From: Leishmania donovani
Taxonomy: Eukaryota > Euglenozoa > Kinetoplastea > Trypanosomatida > Trypanosomatidae
NCBI RefSeq assembly: GCF_000227135.1
Contig: NC_018262.1
Span: 1,436,223-1,500,222 of the forward strand
DNA: 64,000 nt
Direction: 5' to 3'
Position 1 is the first letter of the stretch; each line of letters opens with the position of its first letter. The notes under the pieces were generated by a model. The model was not told the DNA's origin and ran no database searches. It saw only the letters and a program-made list of their open reading frames with translations. A program made the translations under genes and the position numbers. This document shows, one piece after another, positions 21,946 through 30,755 of the stretch.

Positions 21946-22238
21946 CTCCACTCGACCCCGGGCTGCCGCAGGCCCCACACCTCGTTGCTCGAAGCAGCGC
22001 TACACACGCGCGTCACAGCAATGCGCCGACTCAGTCACATGAGCACGGCCGCGGCCTCGAACTCTGCCCACCACCCGCCTCGCAGGTCGCCCCGACGCCA
22101 CGCCACGTCGTGGGCGCTGGACCCTGTCGCCACCATCAGTGGCGCCGCGTTGGCAGGGATAGGGCAGTGGGGGTGGTTCGGCATCCATGCAGAGTGGGGG
22201 CGCTCGGACCCTGATCACACACGGGGAGGTATAGCCCG
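21946..22238. repeat. 293-bp dispersed repeat, copy A (full length)
   Basis: This is near-identical to the copies at 27675, 41174, 63275 and 63721, all in the same orientation. It begins CTCCACTCGACCCCGGG and ends GGGGAGGTATAGCCCG. It shares CGGACCCTGATC with copy C, where copies B and E have CGGACCCAGATC. It is GC-rich and lies between the FUSC-like and Sec14-like genes. No protein is expected. A SIDER-like retroposon is the likeliest class. Confidence 0.9.
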
Positions 22239-23794
22239 CCAACATCAGAGAAGTAAAAGGAGAAGCGAAAAAAAAAAAGAAAGAACGAGCGGAAGGGGGA
22301 GGGGTATGGGGAAAAGGGAACCGGCTGAATCGAAGCATAAAAAAACATGCAAGAGAACAATGGAGCCTTGACGGCTACACCATTAACTCATTGGTTTCTT
22401 TTTGTTGCTGTTTACTTTTGCTGTTTTCTTTGTTTCGCGTTATGTAATAGAGGCAGGCGAGCCTGCCTGAAGGACTGTGCCGTGCGCGTAAAGGACCTGT
22501 ACATGCGCGGCTACGGTGAGAGGGTGGGCGCGATACTCAAGTGCAGGAACAGCGCTGCGTGTACAAGGTTCAAGGAGTCAAACGAAGAAACCGTAATGCG
22601 TGGAGGAAACGGAAGAGAATTGTGACAGCGGGGGAAGCAGATCGAGATTGGTACGTGCGTGGGTAGGTACGTGTCTGTGGATGGAGTCGCCGCTTTCTAG
22701 GCACCAACGAAAGCACAGAAGAGCGATGCAGATGGGAAGAAAAAAAAAATGATACTGCGGACACCTACACATATCCTCAAGAGACAACAACGTGCGAATC
22801 GCGCCACGATACCTCCGCTGGAGGGAAAAAGGCGCACAATCGCAGCTAAGAAATAACAAACATGCTGAGGTTTGGGACTGGAGGCAGAGTCCCATGCCCA
22901 GCTGCAGCCCTGAAAAATGAGTTGCGTCGTCATATTCAGTGACCTTTTCAAGCAAAGCCCCATTGTCTACATTCTTCGTGTCCCAGTTGCTCTTCATCCC
23001 GCCCACTTACAGCGCAAAAACGAAGTTCCTCACGCGAGCGCACAAGCTGCTCCTTTCACACGCAAACGTAGCACAAGACAACACCGACAACGCGCTTGCA
23101 AGCATGCACACATAAAGAAATACAAACATCATCGTAGCCGTGAGATGCACGCACACATACACACTAAATGAAAACGAGGATCACCTTGGACACACAGAGA
23201 CTAACATACAAACTGAAAGCCAACAATAAAAAGATAAAACAATGCAGGCGGTTGGGAAAAGGGGGAAAAGGAAACATAAACAACACGTACTTCGCGCTGA
23301 GGGAAATGGGGAGGGGAGGGTATGAAGCACAAAAAAGCGCCACTTTCCTTTCTTTCTTGCTTGTAAAGGGCTTCGAAAAACAAAAATGAAAGAGGTAAAG
23401 CATGAGGCGAATGGAGGGAGCAATTCGACAAAAGAAAATGTGGCGGCACCACACACGACGATGCGACCGCTCCTTCCCTCCTCCTCCCCCATAGCTTCGC
23501 CGTCCTTCCTCTCCTGCATCTCCCCCTGTGTCTACCTCGGGGACTAAGCGTGTGCCATGCTGAGCTGTCGAGTCGGCGCACAGATGCACGCGGCCCCTCC
23601 TTCAGAGCTCCCTCCTCTGTTTCCTTCTTGTGTGTCATCGCCCTTCCTCGTCGACGTTGACTTTTTTTTTGATGGAGAGATGAGACTGGCATTGCTCGAG
23701 GAGAGTTGGAGGGAAAGGCCAGTATCTGCGAGACAGGTATTCTTCGCCCTTCTCCCCCTCCTTCAACTCGCCTCAAGCGGCTGGCCGTCCTTTC

Positions 23795-26700
23795 TCACAG
23801 CTTAGAGCGCAAGTTGTCAAGCATCGCGCCAATGCTCACCATGAGCAACTTCGTTTCGTTGGCGAACATCTCCATTGACAGCGTGAAAGAGTGCAGTCCC
23901 TCGACGTCCTCCGACGTCAGAGGAAACTGAAAGGTTGCCGGGAGGTGCACGGGACTAGTTTGGTGGCTGCTGTGCTCTGACGCCTCTTTTGTGCCCGCCC
24001 TGCGCAGGTACGGCACCACAGATACATTGCGCTCCGAGGCGAGCACTTGAAAGTTGTAGCCCTGACCCGTGGGCGATGTAACAGGGGTGAGATGTGTGAA
24101 GTGGCTGAAGAGGCCGTCGAAAGTGGCGGCGCGCGGCATGCTAGGCCTAAGCGTCAGGGCTGCAAACGGGTGCGCGCTGTGCCGTGAGGCTTCGTAACCG
24201 AGCCAAGGTGAATGGCGGAGCCCAGGAGAGTGCGGCTGTGAGCGCAGCTGCTGCGAGTGTTCACCAGATGTGCTCAGTGCCACGGCTCCTTTTATGGACC
24301 TCTGCCCACGCTCTTGCAAGTCGCGGAGGTCTGGCTGCTGGTGAGTGCCGGGATCCGCGATCTTAGAACTACCACCGCCCGAGATGTCGCCGGCATCGTT
24401 TGCCTCTGCGTAGTCCTGCACCGACTGGTTGATGAGCATGAGCATAATCTGGCTCTTGCGACAGTGCAGCACGTTGGCGGCTTCAATCAGATCGAAGACG
24501 GCCTTCATAATGTCACCCTCCAGGTTGATCGAGGGCTCGCGGATCATGTAGCACATGAGGTCTACAAAGCGCTGGAAGGCGCCGGCGACGTCGTGGGCCA
24601 CAGGCTGCAGGTTGCGCATCATCCGGCGCGTGCCCTCTGTATACGTGCGCTGGCTACGAATGACGTTCCAGCTCATCCACATTGTCTGGAGAAGCATCGT
24701 CATGCGGTACATGTGCAGGTACGTTTGCTCGCACGCCTTTATCGGGTAGTCAACCTCGACGAGCGTTCGTTCATCCCGTGCGAACTTCATCATCTCCTTC
24801 GTGCTCTTGAGACGGCGCATAAGTTCGACCAGCTGTTTGTCAATCTGCACCATGGCGGTATCCGTCTTGGACAGCAGGTGCAGAGAGCGGTTCGTGAGCG
24901 TACCGCGTGACGGCAATTGGCCGTCTCCGCCACCCACGTTCTGCGACAGCTGCTCATCCTCTGTTTCGTGAATCCCCATGATGGAGTGGTTGTTCAAGAC
25001 GGGGTCGTTCACCAGCGGCTCACTGAAGAGGCCCATCATGCTCGAGACCACCGAAGCCATGCAGCGCAGCACGTTGCTCCGCTTCGCGCGCAGGATAAGG
25101 CTGGGCGACAGCGGCAGCACCAGCACGCTCACGAAGAGGTATATGAAGATGCCAAACGTGTTCTGGTTCATGCGCGATACCGTGTCCTCCACCGTGGTCT
25201 CGGCAATCGAGATGAGCGGGATGAGAACGAACATACCGTACACGGCCATGATGCCGTACTCCTTGTCGAAGCGCAGGAACGTACCGAAGAAGATCAGGGT
25301 ACACAGCGAAGCCACGCGCTGCACCGGGGTCTCTGAGTAAGTACCGGCGAAGAAGCCGAGTACCGTCCCCAGCAAGCAGCCGGTCAGGCGCACGATGGAC
25401 TCCTGCACCGCCTCGACCGGGTTTGAGCCGGAGACGAAGGCGATAATGTTCGGACCAGAGAAGGAGGCCTTGTCAACCTTGATTAGGTAGGAGAAACCGA
25501 TCGTCAAAATCATCGCCACGCTCACCTTAGCGGCCTCGACAACGCGCTGTACTTCGCGGCGGTTCCATTCCGTGAAGAGCTTCTTGAGGAAGTGGAGGTT
25601 CTCCTTCAGTGGTTCCCACGCCGTCTTGATCCAAATCTGCTCCATAGTGCTCACGACACTTGGGTGGTGCGCCTTGACCTTCGTCTGGAAGATGTCGATG
25701 GTGTCGCGGACGCAGACCACCGTGAAGATGTAGAAAGTCATAAGCGGAACGAACTCCTCCAAGATGCCAGAGGTGTATTCATAGAAGATCGTGCGACGCG
25801 CCAGCTTGAACGCGTCCTGCAAGTCGTCGGTGCGGTCGGCAAAACACTCGAAGCGCTCTTGCAGGCCCAGCAGAGCCTTGCGCGTTTTGGCTTTGGTGAG
25901 CAGGTCCAAGAGTTCGTCGAAAACCTCAGCAACGGCGTTGAGGTGGGGGTTCAGTAGCTCGCCAAACGCTTTGGAGCGGTCGGAGTCGTCGATCGCGCTC
26001 GGCTTGGCCTCAACCATATCCAGCACACGCGTCATGCTGCTGAGGTTGATACGCAGGCGCTCAAACAGAGCAAACTTGAGCGCACGAATCTCCCGCACTT
26101 CGGCAGGCTCGAATAAGAACTCGTAGAAGGAGAAGCTCTGGTTATGCTCAAACAGCGGCAACAGCACATCAAGGGAGTCGGTCATGATACGCACCTTCGA
26201 CATTGCCATGTTGCGCTCCACGTTGGACGGACTCCAAAAGGAGTAGACGAGGCCGCGGTACGCCGTGGCGGTGTTGCGGCCGATGTCGCGAAGAAGCCGC
26301 TGTGCCTCACGCTTGCAGAAGAGCGGGTATGGAAAGAAGGCGACGACGACGCAAAGTCCGGTGCCAATGCACCAATCCACCATGACACGGCACGGAAAGA
26401 CAGCACCGCGGTTGCTGTCGACCAGGAGCCCGACCGTGCAGCTGTTGAAGAGAAGCAGGCAGATACGGCGCACGACGCCCTCGGTGAAGGTGGCGATGAT
26501 AAACAGCATAGCGGAGTAGTAGATGCACCATCCAGTAAAGTGGTGGCCAAGGCTCAGCGCACCAGCGATGACGGACAGCGGTAGCCAAAAGCAGCCAGCA
26601 CGAATCCAGATAAAAATGTATGCAATGACCTCACCAGCCGTCCGCTTCGTTGCAAGCAAGATCGATGCGAAGACCATGAAAGGGGAGACGAAGGGGCTAC

Positions 26701-27367
26701 CAGGCAGTTCCGCTGCGATCAGCGCGCCAGGTACAAGTACCCCCAGAACCGTTATGCGAATAGCAAACTCAAACTGACGCCAAAACTGAGGCGCGCGCAG
26801 GAAGTCGAAGAAGGTGCAATTGATGCGCCGCATGGGCGGACGCAGGTTCCACGGCACACTCACGTCGCCGTGGCTGCCACTGCCGCCCTGTGGATACCGG
26901 GCATTGTAGCGGGGGATACCGCAGCTGTCCAGTGAGACGTCATCGTCGTTGACAAAAGAGTCGCTGCAGTCGATGCCGTTGGCGGTCCGCTTGCCAGGCG
27001 CACCACGGGCCTCCGCGGCGCTCCTCAGCGTGGCTATGGGGGTGCTGGTCGCGGCCTGCTTGGGAGACAGTTTGTTGTGCACCGAGAACGACTTCGATTT
27101 GGCGCCAGGTGGCCCCGCCAAGATTACTGTGGCAGGTGTCGATGGCTCTGGTACCTGAAGAGGCAGCGGTGGTGGTGGGATCTTGCTCTCGTGCCTAACC
27201 GTAGTCGCATTGGAAGACGTCAAAGGGTCCTTGGTGCTTGTACTGGTGTTGGCAGGCACTACGGTATTCGGGTGCAGCTCCGCCTCCACCACATCCGACG
27301 AGTTTCTTGAAGGGCCCTCCTTCGGCGTGAAGATGGGCTCGTCATCGGAGTCGAAATGGTTGGACAT
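23795..27367 (-). CDS. FUSC/aromatic-acid-exporter-like membrane protein, 1190 aa
   Basis: This large membrane protein has two separate hydrophobic blocks of about six segments each, at about residues 189-350 and 609-765. A long hydrophilic helical region separates them, and a ~420-residue cytosolic-looking C-terminal part follows. This two-block layout, with KVSVAMILTIGFSYLIKVDK and RLTGCLLGTVLGFFAGTY in the second block, resembles the FUSC/ArAE family of bacterial exporters and related plant and fungal proteins. The substrate is unknown. The N-terminal ~180 residues and the stretch around 1030-1120 are low-complexity. The start is the first ATG (MSNHFDSDDEP); the frame opens 19 codons earlier only at GTG. 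The gene is flanked on both sides by copies of the dispersed repeat. Confidence 0.8.
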   Translation of the reverse strand: MSNHFDSDDEPIFTPKEGPSRNSSDVVEAELHPNTVVPANTSTSTKDPLTSSNATTVRHESKIPPPPLPLQVPEPSTPATVILAGPPGAKSKSFSVHNKLSPKQAATSTPIATLRSAAEARGAPGKRTANGIDCSDSFVNDDDVSLDSCGIPRYNARYPQGGSGSHGDVSVPWNLRPPMRRINCTFFDFLRAPQFWRQFEFAIRITVLGVLVPGALIAAELPGSPFVSPFMVFASILLATKRTAGEVIAYIFIWIRAGCFWLPLSVIAGALSLGHHFTGWCIYYSAMLFIIATFTEGVVRRICLLLFNSCTVGLLVDSNRGAVFPCRVMVDWCIGTGLCVVVAFFPYPLFCKREAQRLLRDIGRNTATAYRGLVYSFWSPSNVERNMAMSKVRIMTDSLDVLLPLFEHNQSFSFYEFLFEPAEVREIRALKFALFERLRINLSSMTRVLDMVEAKPSAIDDSDRSKAFGELLNPHLNAVAEVFDELLDLLTKAKTRKALLGLQERFECFADRTDDLQDAFKLARRTIFYEYTSGILEEFVPLMTFYIFTVVCVRDTIDIFQTKVKAHHPSVVSTMEQIWIKTAWEPLKENLHFLKKLFTEWNRREVQRVVEAAKVSVAMILTIGFSYLIKVDKASFSGPNIIAFVSGSNPVEAVQESIVRLTGCLLGTVLGFFAGTYSETPVQRVASLCTLIFFGTFLRFDKEYGIMAVYGMFVLIPLISIAETTVEDTVSRMNQNTFGIFIYLFVSVLVLPLSPSLILRAKRSNVLRCMASVVSSMMGLFSEPLVNDPVLNNHSIMGIHETEDEQLSQNVGGGDGQLPSRGTLTNRSLHLLSKTDTAMVQIDKQLVELMRRLKSTKEMMKFARDERTLVEVDYPIKACEQTYLHMYRMTMLLQTMWMSWNVIRSQRTYTEGTRRMMRNLQPVAHDVAGAFQRFVDLMCYMIREPSINLEGDIMKAVFDLIEAANVLHCRKSQIMLMLINQSVQDYAEANDAGDISGGGSSKIADPGTHQQPDLRDLQERGQRSIKGAVALSTSGEHSQQLRSQPHSPGLRHSPWLGYEASRHSAHPFAALTLRPSMPRAATFDGLFSHFTHLTPVTSPTGQGYNFQVLASERNVSVVPYLRRAGTKEASEHSSHQTSPVHLPATFQFPLTSEDVEGLHSFTLSMEMFANETKLLMVSIGAMLDNLRSKL

Positions 27368-27674
27368 GGCAACGAGTGCGTGCTCGATCTGGTGGGTGTT
27401 GCTCTGGAAAGTCGCGCCCGTCACTTTTTTTTTCCAGATTGGAGATCGCGATCGCGGTGGTTATGACCTTCTGGGAGTATGTCAATGCACACATGCCCCC
27501 CTCCAGACTTCAACTACTGATACTTATACGCACGCGAATAGACAGCACTACGACGTCCTTTGAAGTGCCTGTAATGCCTCCCGCAGGACAGAGAAGAGGA
27601 ATGAGACAATCGAAGAGGACATGACAAGTTGGCCTTTGCGCATACCATCTACCCGCCTCTGAACACGAGTCGAG
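27368..27674. other. 5' flank of the FUSC-like gene
   Basis: On the minus strand a CT-rich tract at about 27580-27620 is followed by AG dinucleotides. This is a plausible polypyrimidine tract and trans-splice acceptor region for the FUSC-like gene. Confidence 0.5.
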
Positions 27675-27967
27675 CTCCACTCGACCCCGGGCTGCCGCAG
27701 GCCCCACACCTCGTTGCTCGAAGCAGCGCTACACACGCGCGTCACAGCAATGCGCCGACTCAGTCACATGAGCACGGCCGCGGCCTCGAACTCTGCCCAC
27801 CACCCGCCTCGCAGGTCGCCCCGACGCCACGCCACGTCGTGGGCGCTGGACCCTGTCGCCACCATCAGTGGCGCCGCGTTGGCAGGGATAGGGCAGTGGG
27901 GGTGGTTCGGCATCCATGCAGAGTGGGGGCGCTCGGACCCAGATCACACACGGGGAGGTACAGCCCG
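27675..27967. repeat. 293-bp dispersed repeat, copy B (full length)
   Basis: This full-length copy is preceded by GTCGAG, as in copies D and E. It carries the CCCAGATC variant and GGTACAGCCCG at its end, where A and C have GGTATAGCCCG. It ends 19 bases before an assembly gap, on whose other side the GC-rich tandem block begins. Confidence 0.9.
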
Positions 27968-27986
27968 TCACTGAAAACACAAAACA

Positions 27987-28044
27987 NNNNNNNNNNNNNN
28001 NNNNNNNNNNNNNNNNNNNNNNNNNNNNNNNNNNNNNNNNNNNN
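27987..28044. other. Assembly gap (58 N)
   Basis: Unknown bases between dispersed-repeat copy B and the GC-rich tandem block. The sequence at 234-411 may show what belongs here. Confidence 0.99.
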
Positions 28045-28150
28045 CGCGTGATCCACGCAGTCGGCGCCGGCTCCTCTGCCACTGCCGATCCGGCAAGCCT
28101 GCCAACCTCGCCGTGGTGCGCCCATCCGCAATGGCCACAGGCAGACTGAA
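28045..28150 (+). mobile_element. Left flank of the GC-rich tandem block
   Basis: This is the reverse complement of window positions ~128-233. It belongs to the same element as the tandem units but is not itself repeated in the array. Confidence 0.6.
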
Positions 28151-29183
28151 ATGAGAGGCGCACGCGACGGGCCGGCAGCGCCAGCACTTGTGCCCAGATA
28201 CGTCCGCCGCATGCCCTCCCCCACCGCTGCGGGGCCCGTGCCGGGTGCCAAGCGGAGGGAGAGCGCGCCCGTAGCAACAGCGGCGCGGGCCCCCCTCTGC
28301 GCGTTGGCGGCTGCGCATGAGGGCGGTGTGTGCGTGCGGAGCTGCGAAGGGGTCGCTGCCTGCACACCCGCGTGGGAGCCGCCGAAGCGCTGTGGCGCCG
28401 CCCGAGGGGCAGTGGATCCGCCTCCTCGAGCAGGTTCCCCGCTGTCCGCGCGCCGCGGGGTACCCACTGCGACTGCGGCCGCGGTGGGGGGAGGGGGGCG
28501 AGGGCGTTGCAGGGCTGCGCCCCTCCGTCGGGGCTGGCTCTTTGGTGCTCTTCGGTGAATGCGCCCAGGGGAGGGCCATGCTCGGGCGGCGCGCGGGGCG
28601 TCTTCTTCCCGGGGGTTGCCCCCAGAGGCGCCCGCTCTGGCCCCCAGAACGGCCTACGAGCGGGCCCCCCCCGGCGGTGTCCGCCATGAGTCTGGCCATG
28701 CGGTTTGCCTTGCCCGTGGGTGGCGCGTTGCGGCCGTGCATGTGCGGTGGTGGGTGCGGCTGCGTGGCGGATCCGCCGCTTCTCCCTGGTGCGCCTTCGG
28801 GCCGTCGCGGTGGTCTCGGGGTCGGCGCGGCCCTCGCGGATCGATTTGGCAACCAGCGGCCGGCACGGTTTCCGGCCCAGCCCGCGTAAAGGGCATAACG
28901 GGGCCACCGCTGCTACTGGCGGCGCCGGGCCATATCCCTCCCCAGGGTGGGCAGCGAGCTTGGCCACGCGGTGGCCACCCGGGGCCGCGGTGGCCCCCCC
29001 ATGGCCCCGTCTGCGCTGTGCCGTTTCTCGGGGTGCCACCACCGCTCGCGGGCGCCAGGTGTTTGCCCTCGGGCCCATCGCGCGGGGGCGGGGCGGGGCA
29101 GGTGCCCGAACACGCCAACCACGCTTTCCGGTGGCGCGCACCGGCCGGCACCTTTGCGGTCCCCACGGCGTGGCGCAAAGCAG
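28151..29183 (+). repeat. GC-rich tandem repeat, unit 1 (1033 bp)
   Basis: This very GC-rich unit is repeated directly at 29184 with an exact 1033-base offset. Open frames run through it on both strands, but 1033 is not a multiple of three. No frame continues in register across units, and the predicted peptides are Arg/Ala/Gly/Pro-rich. I read it as non-coding repeat within a mobile or subtelomere-type element. Confidence 0.85.
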
Positions 29184-29985
29184 ATGAGAGGCGCACGCGA
29201 CGGGCCGGCAGCGCCAGCACTTGTGCCCAGATACGTCCGCCGCATGCCCTCCCCCACCGCTGCGGGGCCCGTGCCGGGTGCCAAGCGGAGGGAGAGCGCG
29301 CCCGTAGCAACAGCGGCGCGGGCCCCCCTCTGCGCGTTGGCGGCTGCGCATGAGGGCGGTGTGTGCGTGCGGAGCTGCGAAGGGGTCGCTGCCTGCACAC
29401 CCGCGTGGGAGCCGCCGAAGCGCTGTGGCGCCGCCCGAGGGGCAGTGGATCCGCCTCCTCGAGCAGGTTCCCCGCTGTCCGCGCGCCGCGGGGTACCCAC
29501 TGCGACTGCGGCCGCGGTGGGGGGAGGGGGGCGAGGGCGTTGCAGGGCTGCGCCCCTCCGTCGGGGCTGGCTCTTTGGTGCTCTTCGGTGAATGCGCCCA
29601 GGGGAGGGCCATGCTCGGGCGGCGCGCGGGGCGTCTTCTTCCCGGGGGTTGCCCCCAGAGGCGCCCGCTCTGGCCCCCAGAACGGCCTACGAGCGGGCCC
29701 CCCCCGGCGGTGTCCGCCATGAGTCTGGCCATGCGGTTTGCCTTGCCCGTGGGTGGCGCGTTGCGGCCGTGCATGTGCGGTGGTGGGTGCGGCTGCGTGG
29801 CGGATCCGCCGCTTCTCCCTGGTGCGCCTTCGGGCCGTCGCGGTGGTCTCGGGGTCGGCGCGGCCCTCGCGGATCGATTTGGCAACCAGCGGCCGGCACG
29901 GTTTCCGGCCCAGCCCGCGTAAAGGGCATAACGGGGCCACCGCTGCTACTGGCGGCGCCGGGCCATATCCCTCCCCAGGGTGGGG
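29184..29985 (+). repeat. GC-rich tandem repeat, unit 2 (truncated)
   Basis: This matches unit 1 for about 800 bases (28151-28952). It then jumps back to an internal position of the unit, so its last ~230 bases are missing. Confidence 0.85.
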
Positions 29986-30142
29986 CTCTTCGGTGAATGC
30001 GCCCAGGGGAGGGCCATGCTCGGGCGGCGCGCGGGGCGTCTTCTTCCCGGGGGTTGCCCCCAGAGGCGCCCGCTCTGGCCCCCAGAACGGCCTACGAGCG
30101 GGCCCCCCCCGGCGGTGTCCGCCATGAGTCTGGCCATGCGGT
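29986..30142 (+). repeat. GC-rich tandem repeat, fragment 3
   Basis: This repeats 29581-29737 (offset 405) and is cut by the following gap. The internal restart suggests either recombination between units or an assembly misjoin. Confidence 0.8.
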
Positions 30143-30241
30143 NNNNNNNNNNNNNNNNNNNNNNNNNNNNNNNNNNNNNNNNNNNNNNNNNNNNNNNNNN
30201 NNNNNNNNNNNNNNNNNNNNNNNNNNNNNNNNNNNNNNNNN
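30143..30241. other. Assembly gap (99 N)
   Basis: Unknown bases at the right edge of the GC-rich tandem block. Confidence 0.99.
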
Positions 30242-30755
30242 CTGTGGTGGTGGAATGCGTCTCTTGCGGAGTGCAGACTTGTATCGTAGATTCGACGAGG
30301 AGGCGGGTCAGTCAACACCGTCTGGCATCGCTCAACCCATCGCAACTCCGCTGTGCATAAAGCGCAGGCTCGGCCCAGGATTACGCTCAACATCACCGCA
30401 ACGCAGCTAAAGCAGAGAAGCTGGAGGCGGATGCGTCGGTCTGCTGAATTGTCGGCAAGATGCGTGGCGGGCTGGCACAAGCTTGATCATGGCTGCAAGT
30501 GCCTTCGGCACATCACCCGCACAGACCTCCTCTCCGACACCGAGAGTCCGCAGCCGTGTCCAAGGGGTAGGCTGCAGGCTGTTGGCCTCCTCGCAGGGTG
30601 AGCACCGAACGCTGATACAACGGTGAGGTGGCTGGCGTCATGAAGGCATCAAAGTTTTTGGAAGAAGGCAGCGAAAAAGGAGGTCGAGGCGCGCGTGCCG
30701 CATTCGCTTCACAGTGGCATCATTTTCGAGAAAAGCTATCTCGGCCCGTTGTGGA
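30242..30755. other. Spacer downstream of MATE transporter 1
   Basis: This spacer has balanced composition, unlike the purine-rich spacers. It contains no long ORF and no match to the other repeats that I can see. It may be 3' UTR of the MATE gene carrying an old, degenerate element. Confidence 0.4.

Larger units (their letters stand above)
19746..23794. other. Long spacer with repeats, downstream of the FUSC-like gene
   Basis: This 4-kb spacer holds the probable 3' UTR of the FUSC-like gene and the 5' UTR of the Sec14-like gene. It contains one full copy of the 293-bp dispersed repeat and a possible SIDER-like stretch, described separately. The rest is purine-rich on the plus strand with A and G runs. 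No coding gene seen. Confidence 0.6.

Noticed and set aside
27368..27424. 19-codon N-terminal extension of the FUSC-like protein
   Set aside because: The frame opens at GTG; the first ATG is at 27367.
27729..30480. Very long minus-strand open frames across the GC-rich block (hundreds of codons)
   Set aside because: They cross N gaps, change register between repeat units (1033 is not divisible by 3) and are Arg/Ala/Pro-rich in every frame.
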